NCBI GenBank assembly: GCA_021209875.1
Contig: JAGYVD010000009.1
Span: 1,116,001-1,180,000, forward strand
Length of the DNA: 64,000 bases
DNA from: Rosellinia necatrix
Taxonomy: Eukaryota > Ascomycota > Sordariomycetes > Xylariales > Xylariaceae
Direction of reading: 5' to 3'
Shown here: positions 47,779-58,917 of the stretch, one piece after another
How the letters are laid out: each line of letters begins with the position of its first letter
Position numbering within the stretch: the first letter of the stretch is position 1
Notes under the pieces: generated by a model
Told to the model about the DNA's origin: nothing
What the model saw: only the letters and a program-made list of their open reading frames with translations
Database searches by the model: none
Position numbers and translations under genes: made by a program

Positions 47779-49726
47779 GGCTAAACTATGCGGAGAAAGG
47801 GGGAAAAGCCTCAATGTCGTGAGAGAATCAAATATTTGCGTGATAGCGAAGATGAAGATGTTGACCGGCATTACGGAGACAGCCCCGTATGGTAGTGATC
47901 GGTTGCGGCATCGTAGGACCTTGGGGTTAAAGTCTACGCCTACGGAATCGCCCATATACAACGGCTTGCATGGCGTGAACCCCCCCTCCCCTCCTCCCCC
48001 CCCCATGAGGGATTATTTTAACAGCGAGGAGGTCCTGTGGTCGGGAGTGCTGTTGAATAGTTGCGAAAATGATCCCGAAGGCTTGAGGATACTAGGGATA
48101 CTAGTAACTATTTGGTCGATCTAAGCTATCATAGCTTTAACAGCCGGTTGTTCTAAAAATGACATATTATTGCACCAGCCTTACATACATTATACTCCAG
48201 CCCATACCAGGTTAAGACCCGGTACCTAGGCTTGATTCCCTGACAGGGGCAATTCACGACACTGGTGTTTTTCCGCCACATCCCTACAGTCATCCATGCT
48301 TAGATCCCTTTGTATTTATAGACTTCTTAGTAAATCACGCCTACGTGTGTCCAGGTTTATTTCAGAGTGACCCGAAGCGCGTGAACCTCATGCGATGGGG
48401 TGCCGCTAAGTCGTCGTTCAATGCTAGTGCCATCAGTATCTAGCTATTAATACCTATTTTCTGCTCCAGGTAAGCGTTGAAAGAAAGGAAAGACGGAAAC
48501 TTCGCGGATATGTTGGCCATATATTGAGGCACTGACCAAGTGTCAGGATCGATATGTATATGCCCTCACACTGCGTCTACAACGCTGGTGTAGAACCTTT
48601 TTGACTTGAAATAGGACATGCTCGCATAACATCACTTCTCGATACCAACCACTAGCATTTTTCTCGTGCTATTATATAGTATTATGCTAATTTATTAGGT
48701 TGCCCGGTAAACAATGAGACTTTCGTCAATATTTATATTGACCATGTTTCGATTCGCTGTCGTGTAGGCGGCCACAACTCTGCGAGACATAGGCGCCACA
48801 ATCTGCATCTCGTGCTTGACGAAATCTTCAAACTAAGTGAATGTGCACGATGCCAGGGACTCTCGCATGATGTCAAGTATGGGGTCTTCTTGGTACCGCC
48901 GGGGTGGGCTGGCATTCTCACTCGCTAAAGTACCTGATTACGCGCATGTATTTACACTTCATTACTTATTGCGGCTTATAAGGCCCATGTGAAGATATGC
49001 TGTGGCACGAGGAACCACCAACAACGCAAGAAATCCGACACCCTCGGTGCGTAGAATATCCAATCGCATGCGTATCGCATATCGGTGTCTCAAATATCCC
49101 AAACAATGACACATTAAGGAGTATGTGATCCCTTTCTTGGCCGCTAATCGCCATATCCCCTAGGTTTATGAGACTTCGGATAATAAAAACGGCTTATAAA
49201 ACATCTGAAACTGGCTAAGCACCTGCCTGGTAGCATACCCTACTGCAATTTGAGGGAAAAGGACGGCAGGGGTTTTTCCCTTTCTGGCGTTATCGGTTTC
49301 CTCTGGTTCTGAACATGAGTAAATAGTTTGGTCATGTTGGTGAAGAAAAATGTGAGGCTCGTACACACGAAAATATAGGTATGGCGAGGTAGATAGGATA
49401 ATATAGATACTACACATCTATTTACGTAATGTATTATATAGGTCTTCTTTCGTGGGCTAGGATGCGGAGCATCATTAGCACAAATAATTATAGGGTTGGC
49501 ACAGCAGATCCGTAGCTCATCTTACACGCTGTGATGCGGATAACGTCATTCATTGGCGAGCAGGGGTTTCAAAAAAAGAGGTTGAGGTCACAAACAGGAG
49601 ACTGGTGAGGGGATATGTTCTACTTCGGGGTGGCTGGACAAGGTTGAATTCATCGTTATGTTTTGATACGCACTCGAAGAGACGGCTGTGTTTACTCCCT
49701 TACTTTGCATTCTTCAACTAACCGGC

Positions 49727-49734
49727 TATATAAG
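49727..49734 (+). promoter_or_regulatory. TATA box of glycine-rich secreted protein gene
   Basis: TATATAAG lies 159 bases upstream of the ATG at 49893, followed by an A-rich leader with repeated AGAAAACAG. It supports the reality of the downstream small gene. Confidence 0.5.
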
Positions 49735-49892
49735 CCCCAGATAGACCCGAGTCTCTACTTGCTGTAAACCATAATCTAACGGCCTTTGACAGAAAACAGA
49801 AAACAGAAACAAAGAACGAAAAGAAAGAATAACCACTGTCCTTTGTAATTCAAAACTTAGCTGCCCTCTCATTTCCATCACCGATAGCGGGC

Positions 49893-50321
49893 ATGAAGGT
49901 ATCACGAGCGTACCCGACCATACTTAACTTTGCGACTTTCGCTCTTTCCGTACCGGTCGACCAACACGGCGACGACCGGATCTGGGAAATCGGGACTCCG
50001 GCGGCGATAGAAGCCGGCAATGCTGACGCCTTCAGCCGTGGTACGATCGTTAGCGGCGTCCACAAGGATAGTGACGATGTCGACGCTAGGCAACCCGACC
50101 TCCAAGACACTCGGCTGCCTCCACTCGAGAGACATAATCTACCACATGACAGCACAACAATCATAAACATCGGGATCAAGAAGGGCGGTTTTCGTGGTGG
50201 AGGTCGTGGTGGAGGTGGTGGAGGGGGAGGACACTCGGCGGCATCGTCCACTGGTCCCAACCCCGTCGCGCTCTTGTTTTTGGCGTGTTATTTGTGTACG
50301 GTCATGGCCAGATATATGTAG
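49893..50321 (+). CDS. Small glycine-rich secreted or membrane-attached protein
   Basis: Single exon of 142 residues with a TATA box upstream. The N-terminus (MKVSRAYPTILNFATFALS) is a probable signal peptide. The mature part is acidic and Asp-rich, with possible processing sites (DARQPD, LERHN, IKKGG), then a glycine run GGFRGGGRGGGGGGGG. The C-terminal 20 residues (NPVALLFLACYLCTVMARYM) are hydrophobic with two Cys, resembling a GPI signal or tail anchor, though the final Arg is atypical for GPI. No family is recognised. A surface or effector-like protein is possible; an antisense frame over the same region is less convincing. Confidence 0.5.
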   Translation: MKVSRAYPTILNFATFALSVPVDQHGDDRIWEIGTPAAIEAGNADAFSRGTIVSGVHKDSDDVDARQPDLQDTRLPPLERHNLPHDSTTIINIGIKKGGFRGGGRGGGGGGGGHSAASSTGPNPVALLFLACYLCTVMARYM

Positions 50322-51184
50322 AGCGGGAAGCCTATATGGAGGGTCATTCGGATCTAGGTTGGCTAGGTTAGGAAGGGATGGATCTGGTAATTGACATGGA
50401 GTCCACCGTAGTAGGTAACCATTTGACACTGTGAATCGTACCTCCCCCTTACATAGGGGATAAAGTGAGGCTGTGTTTTGTTAGCAAACTATCCTAGTCA
50501 GGTAGGTGGACAGTTCTCTCTCTCCCTGCACCTGGCAAGAGGGATGAAGTAAGGGGAGCTATTGCTACCAGGTAGGTACAGCCCATGTGCGTAATGCGGT
50601 ACGTAGGTACACTAGGTAGTTACCCAGTCTAGCGGAGTGGGGTAACAATGGGTGGCGGGGCTACATACATATGTACACTATTGCATTGATCGGAATCCAC
50701 TTCGTATACTACCTAACTATGGTTACTGTGTTTGCGTGCTTCAGACATATCAGCCCCAACGTTGTCGCCAGTGAATCGTGACCGACGACCGCTTCTGGTG
50801 TCACTCCCTTGCCAGTTTGCCTATTATGTCTCTGGCACCCAGCTGAGCCGCCCCCTATGCCACACGACGATAATGACTATCGGCGTCCCTCGCGATGCGA
50901 TGTTTGTAGATGACCAGCATTCACCCTGAACCAAGGACCAACATCAATCATCAATAGGCATTTCGCTGTCTACGGATGCAGCTGGGGGCTATTCTATCAA
51001 CACCAGCCGGCAAACATCACCCCTTGAACTGACCAGTCCTGACAACAACCCAGACACTCTGGCCAGTTTCAGTTTGTCTAAGCTTTTCCCCCCCTTCGTG
51101 TCTCTGTTTTCCTCTTCTTATTGCTGTAACTACCTGGTTTGTGCTTCTGCACCTGAAGAGATATCAAGTAGATAGACAGGCAAC
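50322..51184. other. Intergenic region, promoter of Avo2-like gene
   Basis: No gene is supported. Several GGTAGGTA variants lie at 50,500-50,620. The last 150 bases are pyrimidine-rich (CTTTTCCCCCCC..., near 51,083), consistent with a transcription start region. Confidence 0.45.
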
Positions 51185-52043
51185 ATGTGAGTGCGCGGAC
51201 AAACCCACCTAAAGACCTCACCGGGCACGGATATTACTCGTCAACGTCTGTTTGTCATGGGGGATTGTGTTCATCATCCCTGGCCTTGTCTGTCTCCGGC
51301 TCGGCATTGATCACTGACGTGCGTGCAAACCTGCTAGGATTGAGCCACCGCAGAGACTGCGTCGGGCTGTCCATAGCAATGACGCGTCGCTTGTCGACCG
51401 CATCATAAAAGCCCATCCCGACCTCATCCATAACCCTGACCACTCCGCCCATGGCCTCTCCAACTCCAACCTCCATCTCGCCGCCAGCCTTGGGCATCTG
51501 CAGGTCTGCAAGGTCCTCGTTGCCCTCGACCACGAGAAACCGACGCCTGCGCTCAACGATGACCACCAGACCGCTCTGATGCTTGCCGCCAGTGCCGGCC
51601 ATACCGAGGTCGTGCATTTCCTAGCCGAGAACAACCCCGCGACCATCCTACGATGTGATGTGCGCGGCAAAGATGCCATCATGGAGGCTAGCAAGGGCGG
51701 ACACGATACGGTTCTCCAAATCCTCCTTACATACGTGCCCGGTGGTGCAGAGTCCGCCGTGCGGAACGCCGATATCGATGGCAATACTGCCCTTCACTTT
51801 GCCAGCAGCAATGGCCACCTACTAGTCTTACGGACCCTTCTCGCCGCCGGAGCTGACGCGGATAGGAAAAATATATGGAGCTGGAGCGCCGTGGCCTACA
51901 GCGCAACCGTGCAGGCTGAGGTGTACTTTAAAAACCTGGTTGCTGAGGTCGAGAAGCGAAGACGCGCTAAGCAGGAGGCCGATGATGGGAGGAAGGCTGG
52001 TTCGGTGCGCATGGTTGACCAGGAACCAACTCTCTCGGATTGA
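51185..52043 (+). CDS. AVO2: Ankyrin-repeat protein, Avo2-like TORC2 subunit
   Basis: The ankyrin frame is open from just after a TGA at 51315-51317, with no ATG before residue 80. An intron acceptor (CTGCTAG) at 51337 begins the exon with G ATT GAG CCA CCG. A perfect donor GTGAGT at 51187 is directly preceded by AT, so splicing of the 151-nt intron creates the start codon (AT|G) and the N-terminus MIEPPQRLRRAVHSND. The 235-residue product has three to four ankyrin repeats: NSNLHLAASLGHLQVCKVLV, HQTALMLAASAGHTEVVHFL, KDAIMEASKGGHDTVLQILL and GNTALHFASSNGHLLVLRTL. A segment WSWSAVAYSATVQAEVYFKN, characteristic of fungal Avo2 proteins, follows, then a charged coiled tail. Avo2 is a non-essential TORC2 subunit in yeast, at the plasma membrane. 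Naming rests on the RLRRAVHSND start and the post-ankyrin motif. Confidence 0.78.
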
Positions 52044-53252
52044 TTGGCTACACCGGCGACATTCACTGTATCCTGCTACCCTGGAGTTAATACAGTACCA
52101 CAACACCGTGTTTTTCCCCCACCAGGGAGACAGGTATCTTGATTGAATAATCATTCCATGGAGGGATACACGCCTGTCAAGCCTTCCATCGGTACCTGCC
52201 TGCGAGTGCGTGGGTTGACATCCCGTTATCGCTGCCTTGGATTAGCCCTACTACGCAGGTAGAGGTGGTACTATAGGGCTAGTCCACATGGAGATGCGGA
52301 ACTCGGGTTACATTGTCGGCTACTTGGGAGCACTCCTGTCCATCAGTGTCAAGAGGTGGCCATCACCGGCATTGTTCTAGAACAGTTGGTTTCTAGAGCA
52401 GAGGTTATTATGTTAAGCACATCAACCTGTGTAAGCCTGACCTACTGTTTGCTTTCAATGACGTATTGATACTTTTATTCATCTACTACATGGTGAGTTA
52501 TAACTAATACATAGCTAACAGTTATACGTGCAATACTTTGGACATGATCGGGCCTCACCAACTTGCATCATGCGAGCACGTAATGACCTTCTTAACGCCA
52601 GCTAGTGTTGACTCTATGCCGACTTTGTGCGCCATTACCCCTCTTGGGTGCCAGGTTAAAGAACCAATTGCATCGTCACTATTTCACAATGGGTCTAGGA
52701 GACTGGTTCACAAACAACTTGGGCAGTTTTGATTAGCTAAAGGAGATCCTTAGCGGTGTTACACTCGAGTTGTTGTTGTTGCGTGTTTACAAGATTTAGC
52801 GCCCATGTTTGTTACACAAACCCTCTGCCTAACCCGCCCGCTCTAGTATTGAGTCACAAGAGTACACCATGAATCACTGTGTTGGGCTCAACAAGAGGGA
52901 ACATGGGGCGAAGGACGGCCCACCCCGTGTTTGTTTACTTGGGCACCCTTGTTTGTTGGCTTCCGTTACCGAGCTACTCAAGTCGTTGTACCTTGGGGAA
53001 GCCTGTATTGTGCATCAGCTATCCTCTATGCGCGCATGAAGCTATCACCATTCTCAACACATAACTGTGCATTCACTTCCTCTCCCTCGCCACTCTCGGT
53101 TTGATACAGCTTTGGCATTGGCCGAATCGTAACCGCTGTACCGCTGTACCGCTGTACTGCTGTACCGCTGTACCACTGTACCGTTGTACCACTATTCAAC
53201 CGTCTGAAGCAACTCGTGCGATAGCCGGGTCGCTGCGTGACCATCACCAAAA
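52044..53252. other. Intergenic region
   Basis: No gene is supported. It holds 3' flank of the Avo2-like gene, an AT-rich centre and, near the end, an 8-base tandem repeat (53134-53189). Confidence 0.5.
53134..53189 (+). repeat. 8-bp minisatellite, seven units
   Basis: Seven consecutive units related to CCGCTGTA (variants CTGCTGTA, CCACTGTA, CCGTTGTA), within 70 bases upstream of the open frame that starts the next gene. Confidence 0.9.
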
Positions 53253-54549
53253 GTGGATTCTCAACACAATCTAACGGCGCTACGCGAGTTCCCCTATCCT
53301 GTCACGAAGGCTGTCATAGGACAAAGCATCTGCGTTCGCCCGTCGGGTCGTTTACAAGGCTACCTCCTAGTTGGATCGTTTTATGACGCCGAGGACCGCG
53401 AGCTCTGGCGCATCGAGCTGTTCTTGGGATATAGAGACGACGAAGACTCGAGTTCTAATCTTGATGCCAACGTTGATACCGAGTCCCTCTCTTTAGCGGA
53501 TACTACAAGGCGAGGCGGTAAGCATATAACCTATCTATTCACGGTGCAGTCCCTTGCTATCCTGGTCTATACATCTCGGTCGCTTGTAATGTTAATGCTT
53601 CTTCATAGACAACGTCTCCGCCGCACACGCATATCAAGGCCCCAGCTATACCAACGACGGCTACTTAATCCTTACCAAGGCCACACCCGCTAATATTGAG
53701 TTCTACCCATACCTACACACAACCGGACCTCCATCGTTCACCCACAACGTAGAGACCCGCCGCAGAGTCGATCCTCAGCCGCGATTTTACCCCCAGCCGG
53801 CTCACATTTCAGTTCCCATACCTGCCATGGCTGCTCCCCCGGGACACGGACGGGGTGGATGGAACCCGCGCTTCGGCTGGGATGACGATGGCGGCCCCCC
53901 ACCTGGACAACAAGGCTACGTACATGGGGGCTTTGGTGGTCTTGGCGCAGCTTATGCAGCAGGGTACGGAGCGGCGGCGCCCATGATGGGTGCAGGGCCT
54001 TATGGCCACCCCGGGGGATTCCCGCCGATGGGAATGCCTCAAGGACAAGCTCCTTATTATGCCTGGTCGCAGTTCGGACAGCCTGGCGTTGTCAACAGCT
54101 ATGATCCAAGCCAGCGCTTCCCGCAACCACATCCGCAGGTCAGCTCCGACGTTCCGGGGCTGAACATGGTCAACTCCACGGGTGGCGCGGGTTGTGAGCC
54201 TGGCTATAACTACATTTTCCACGGCGAACACACCAAGCTCCACGTATTCCGGACGGTAGAGCCGCCGTGGCGGGCACCGGGGATGCACTATTCGTTCGCC
54301 AAGTTCCAGGTGCCGACCAACACGACAATCGCCGAGCTCATGGCGCGGTTCGGGGCCTTCAACCCGAACCCGCGGCTCAACCGGATCACGGAGGTCATCG
54401 AAGGCGGTGGCGGCCACTGGTACCGCGGCATGGTGTTCGAGGGGGACCAGGAGGGCGACATCAGCCAGACACTCAAGGACGTCGGCTGGGACGGCTCCCG
54501 CACGGGCCGCGAGAAGGGCGTCGTCTGGCTGTGGGTTACGAAGGACTAG
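53253..54549 (+). CDS. Conserved-looking protein of unknown function, Gly/Pro-rich centre
   Basis: Two exons, 53253-53517 and 53609-54549, with a 91-nt GT-AG intron (GTAAGC...CATAG) give up to 401 residues. The N-terminal 160 residues (FPYPVTKAVIGQSICVRPSG, then GSFYDAEDRELWRIELFLGY) look like a folded domain. The centre is Gly/Pro/Tyr-rich (GGFPPMGMPQGQAPYYAW). The C-terminal 110 residues form a compact domain: YNYIFHGEHTKLHVFRTVEP, HYSFAKFQVPTNTTIAELMA, GGGGHWYRGMVFEGDQ and GVVWLWVTKD. No named family is recognised. The 5' frame has no ATG: it opens after a TGA and the first candidate is a GTG in AAAAG|TGGATTC, so an upstream exon ending in A could make a split ATG. Alternatively translation starts at MAAPPGHGRGG (53827), giving 240 residues. 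The C-terminal domain is the best supported part. Confidence 0.65.
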
Positions 54550-54984
54550 GCCATTCCTCCCTTCTACACTACGTAATTGGAATCTCTCGCTCGCTCGTCT
54601 CTTGCTGCACAAGGCCGCGCGTTTGGCGGACTGCGGCGTTTCTTGGGTTTGCTAGAGCGGATGACTTCTCGCGGGGCGGGTGGAAATTTGTTTCTCTTGT
54701 ACAACAACAGAAGGGGTGGGAGAGGAGGACGAGGAAAGGGGGCGTTTCTGTTGTTTATGGACTGGCTACGCACTTGCTATACTCTATACACTGAGATAGC
54801 GTACGATTGATGAATTTACGGGGTTGCGCAGGTCGCGCGATGGATGGATGGATACCCAAGATGATTTGGGTGGACTCGACTGTATTAGCCTGTGGCTAGG
54901 CGGTAACGTTCGGGTACGTGGGATGTTTGCGTTGGTTTTCCCGCTGCCTTGGGCCGGTCAATTTCTACTGTTGCCCCCCCTTCC

Positions 54985-55052
54985 CTCACCTTCACCCTGT
55001 CTTGGTCTCCTCCCCCCCCTCACCTTCACCCTGTCTTGGTCTCCTCCCCCCT
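54985..55052 (+). repeat. 34-bp tandem duplication
   Basis: Two near-identical copies of a C-rich unit beginning CTCACCTTCACCCTGTCTTG start at 54985 and 55019. Confidence 0.9.
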
Positions 55053-55126
55053 CCCTTTCCCTCTACCAGGGGCTGGGAATTCGGCACCTGGGGAGATCTC
55101 GCAACGTGGGCTCTCTCTTGTGTTTA

Positions 55127-55146
55127 TTAGGTTAGGTTAGGTTAGG
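55127..55146 (+). repeat. Four TTAGG units
   Basis: Four perfect TTAGG pentamers in tandem, followed by TAGAC. Fungal telomeres are usually TTAGGG, so this is a simple repeat with only superficial telomere resemblance. Confidence 0.9.
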
Positions 55147-58065
55147 TAGACTACAAGGCGAAGCATTTGTATGGGGTAAACTACCTTGGTACCTAGTGTT
55201 TATTGTTTAGTCACGGTAAACCTACCCTAGGTAACTGACTAGGTAACTGACTAGGTTACCTACCTACCTACCTACCTACCTACCTACCCACTGACCACCT
55301 AGATTAGATCTAGATCCTACGTTAATTGAAATGCTGGGTTGCCAATCCATGATGCTCGCTTTCTCTACGCACGTTTCGGGTGTTGATGAAGAAGTGAAAA
55401 CTAGTTTTAGGGAGGGTAGGGGGAAAGGGCTTGTGTGTTGTTGTGTTGTTGTGTTGTCGTGTCGTTATGTTGTCGGTGTGTGGTAGTATCGCTCGCGGGA
55501 CTGACGACGACCCCGCAATAGTTGTCCGGCTTGACCATCATATTAACGTACCTAGGTGCCTACCTAGGTAGGCAGTAGGTAAGATAGCAGTAGGTAGATA
55601 GGTAGGTAATGGGGGAGGGGTGAGGGGAGGGAAGAGTGTGGACTAGACTAGGTAATATTAGAAACTTGGTGTGCCTACCTAGGTAGTGTTGGGTACGGTA
55701 CATGTGGGATATGGTATGTGGAGGGGGGGGGGGCGCGCTTAATTGGGTACCTGGATGGCTCCCCTCCTGACTCCCTCTTTGCATTCATTCTCTACCTCTA
55801 CACTTCTGTTTGGCCCTTATATATACTTACAACAAGAGGTCGGGACTTTTATAGGCCCCCCTGCCCCCCGCGCTTAAGAGCGGGGACCCCGTTGGGGCGC
55901 GCGTGGCGCACAGACGGTCGATTTGGCAGGGGCACGGGCGAATCGGAGGCGACGTAGCCGGGGGGGAGAGGGGGGTCGATTTCTTTGCCGTTTTGCCTCC
56001 GCCCCTTCTGCTGCTGTCGAATATTAAACTATTTCTTACCCGGACGCCGAAACCCCGATTTGCATTTCCCCGTCTCGTCTTGTGCATTCATTCATTCGTC
56101 CGTTCGTTCGTCGGCCGCGGTCGGGGTCGGGAGTCGGATTGGGACTACAGAAGTACATGGTTACATTATAACTACACTATGTACCTCGGTACTTAGTAGG
56201 TACACTAAAATTAAAATGTCCTGACTGTTTATGGATGGATGGATGGATGGAGGGATCGATCTAGGGACATCCTTTTGGAGCGCTATCTTAGCTACGCTAT
56301 TGCAGCAAGCTTTCAATTCCTTTCGTCGTATACGTGACAAGTACTCACCGTTTGACCCCGGCACCGAGGCGGAAGTAAATAATATCGGGGGCCACCTGTT
56401 CACAATATTGCTTATATAATACAATGCGCTGTTGTTATTGTTGAGGTCTACATACCTATATGCTTTATGCATAGTTACCCCAATTCCCTTCTTGTCAGTT
56501 CTACTACTACCACTACTATTATTGTACATGTTTTTTTTTTTTTTTTTTATAACCTCTTACTGTATGCTAAATAGTACACATGTGTATGCCGTATAGAGGT
56601 GGATATAGATAGAGTCCACGAGTAGTAGGCAGGCGGTAAAAGGCAAAGTAAGTAGGTAGGTAGGTAGCTACTATTGGGCAGATATCTCCAGCCAACCTAA
56701 CCCATCTGTACCCGGATCTCGATGCACAACGACCCGCCCCTTGCTCTGATGTACCTACATCACATGCGGTTTGCTGTATATATGTATGTAAGTATCTAGT
56801 AGATACCGAGTCCCCACCTACCGTTTTCTATACAGTTGGAAAAAGGAAACATAAAAATAAAAAAAATTAAAAAATAAAAATAGGACGGTGGCGCGCGCAC
56901 TCAGGTGGCCTGCTTACAGTATACTATACTGACACATGCTAGGAGGTACTTTAGCTCAGCTGGGGGGGGGACCGCTCGGGGGGCTTTCGAGGTTAAGTCC
57001 GCCTGCATGACGGGTTAAACCTTGTCGTTATCTTTCCCTTTTTTTTAATATGCATGTCTCGCTTATTTGCTGGATTATCGCGCGCCCGGTAATGCATCAT
57101 GTACGAAAAGCGCTACCGTGATTCCAAACTGTATGATCCCGAATACCTGCGCGCGCTGACCTATGTAATATAATATGTACGCACGGCATGGCACACCGAT
57201 TAAACCTGGTATCGGGGCTTAGTTCAGATGCCCGTTAAGACCGCCGACGGGGGGATAGAGAACCCTGAGTGCCGTCCGTTGGCAGCAGGTCGACCTAGTC
57301 CCAGTAGTAAGGGAACCAGGTTGCGTAAGCTTTCAACTTGCTGGCAACATCATCGTTACTGTATAGTTCCCAATCCTCCCAATGACATGCAAACCTTAAC
57401 CTCTGACAACTTTCCTATTTGCGATTTTGCTTATGCATACATGCTAGGTACATATGTAGTAGATTAAGGTAGTACTTAGACCCGAACTATCTACCAGATA
57501 GACTAGCATGTTTTTTTTTGGCCTTATGCACACCTCAATACGCCAACCCCGCTCTCTTTATCACTTCCTTAGTCGGGATATCCGTCTATGTATTTCGAAC
57601 GAACACATTTGTTCAACACGCCAGCTAACACACCGCACAACACCTCCTCCCTGCTAACCCTCCCCCCCCAACCTACCTGGTGCCCCCGGCATACCATCGA
57701 TGAGAGCCCTAGGACGCTATCCGGGTCGGCCCCGTATTTGTCAGTAGCCGACTCGAAACGTCTCCACCACTGATTACCAAGCGCCGCAGAGGAGGTGATT
57801 GGAATGTGGCCCCTTACCGAACGGGTCTCGGTACCTAACGGTTCTGGAGACGCGACTGGATGGGGGTGTTTTGTTGGGAGCTTATCCACAAATGGATTCG
57901 ATGGATTCCAAAGTCGTGAGAATAGTAAGGCGGTGGGGGGAGGGGCTGAAGGGGGAGGGGTGGAAGGAGGGGCGACGAAGAGTTGGTATGCGTTGTTGTC
58001 CTGGGACGGGAGATGGAGGGGTGGGAACGGCTCTGCCGGGTTTTTTTTTTGGGGACCGGCTTGTC

Positions 58066-58072
58066 TATATAT
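58066..58072 (+). promoter_or_regulatory. TATA box of DUF1993 gene
   Basis: TATATAT followed by GAAAGGGG about 115 bases before the ATG at 58183; a pyrimidine-rich tract (CCCCCCCCTTCCCTTTCTCC) and then a CA-rich leader separate them. The strong consensus and CT tract suggest high expression. Confidence 0.6.
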
Positions 58073-58182
58073 GAAAGGGGAGTCGTATCGCTGTTGAGTT
58101 CCCCCCCCCTTCCCTTTCTCCCTCTCCTCATTCCATCATCAACACACATTCCAACACTAAAACAACCCAAACAACCGCAACC

Positions 58183-58917
58183 ATGACTTCTCTCTACGAC
58201 CTCACCATCCCCACCCTTATCAATGCCCTGAAGGCTGAGCAGAACCTTTTGGCTCAGGCCGAGGCCTTTGCCGCCGAGAAGGGCATCCCCATCGCCGAGC
58301 TCCTAGAGGCCCGTCTTGCCCCCGATATGTGGCCCTTGAGCCAGCAGATCGTCATCACTGCTCTCCACTCTGCCATGACCGTCCTCAAGCTCACTGGCAC
58401 TCCCCCCAACAAGATCGAGTTCGGACCTGGTATGTGACCCTGCTCTTGCCCTTCTCGATCTGCCCGTGAGACCATGCGCGGAGAACGAAATATTTGGCTA
58501 TAGTTGCTGCTCGGTATATGCCAATGGTGTATACGAATTTTGGCGGCGCGCCATTTGTTTCGGCAATTCTCTCACCGCCATGAAGTCGAGAACTAGAAGA
58601 AAATCCACAGCGAATAGCACATAGACTAACAGGATTTTTTTTTAGCCTCCCTCGAGGACAGCAAGAAGTACCTCAGCGAGACCCTTGAGCTCCTCAGTGC
58701 CGTTACCCCTGAGTCGGTTAATGGCAAGGAGGCCCAGATCGTCGGCGCCATGATGGGCCCCGGCACTGAGGTCAACATGAAGGCCGTCGATTACGTCCAG
58801 GGTTACCTCCTACCCAACGTCTACTTCCACGTCACTACCTTCTACGACATTCTGCGATCCAAGGGCGCCACCCTCGGCAAGAAGGACTTCCTCGGCACCT
58901 TCCTCAAGCTGGCATAA
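58183..58917 (+). CDS. DUF1993 family protein
   Basis: Two exons, 58183-58429 and 58646-58917, with a 216-nt GT-AG intron; the join gives IEFGPASLEDSKKYL and a 172-residue protein, the usual size for DUF1993. The family layout is complete: LYDLTIPTLINALKAEQNLL, ARLAPDMWPLSQQIVI, the mid-protein FGPASLEDSKKYLSETLELL, and the C-terminal NVYFHVTTFYDILRSKGATL with GKKDFLG. The protein is all-helical with no signal peptide and probably cytosolic. It resembles the DinB-like four-helix fold; its biochemical role is unknown. Strongly biased codon use (many C-ending codons), a TATA box and a CT-rich leader point to high expression. Confidence 0.9.

Larger units (their letters stand above)
46199..49892. 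other. Gene-poor block with hairpin cluster
   Basis: No gene is supported, though two overlapping open frames exist around 46,810-47,250 and one at 47,563-48,006 on the minus strand, none with a recognised domain. The segment about 46,950-47,820 is more GC-rich than its surroundings and contains several perfect hairpins (47648-47778). An AT microsatellite sits at 46518-46544. From 48,000 to 49,700 the DNA is AT-rich. Confidence 0.5.
54550..58182. other. Long intergenic region rich in simple repeats
   Basis: No gene is supported across 3.6 kb. It contains a 34-base tandem duplication (54985-55052), four TTAGG units (55127-55146), CCTA runs (about 55257-55290), TTGTG repeats (about 55,430-55,480), ACCTAGGT palindromes (55550-55557, 55562-55569, 55677-55684), TGGA repeats near 56,231 and a T run near 56,530-56,549. 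From 57,560 it becomes the promoter of the DUF1993 gene. Confidence 0.6.

Noticed and set aside
53809..54612. 267-codon minus-strand frame opposite the conserved unknown gene
   Set aside because: The plus-strand frame has a coherent C-terminal domain and splicing; the antisense frame is a codon-bias shadow.
55127..55146. Interstitial telomere
   Set aside because: The unit is TTAGG, not the fungal TTAGGG, only four copies exist, and ordinary genes lie on both sides.
56940..57020. tRNA-like TAGCTCAGCTGGG
   Set aside because: A D-arm-like string is present, but there is no T-loop consensus or paired acceptor stem.
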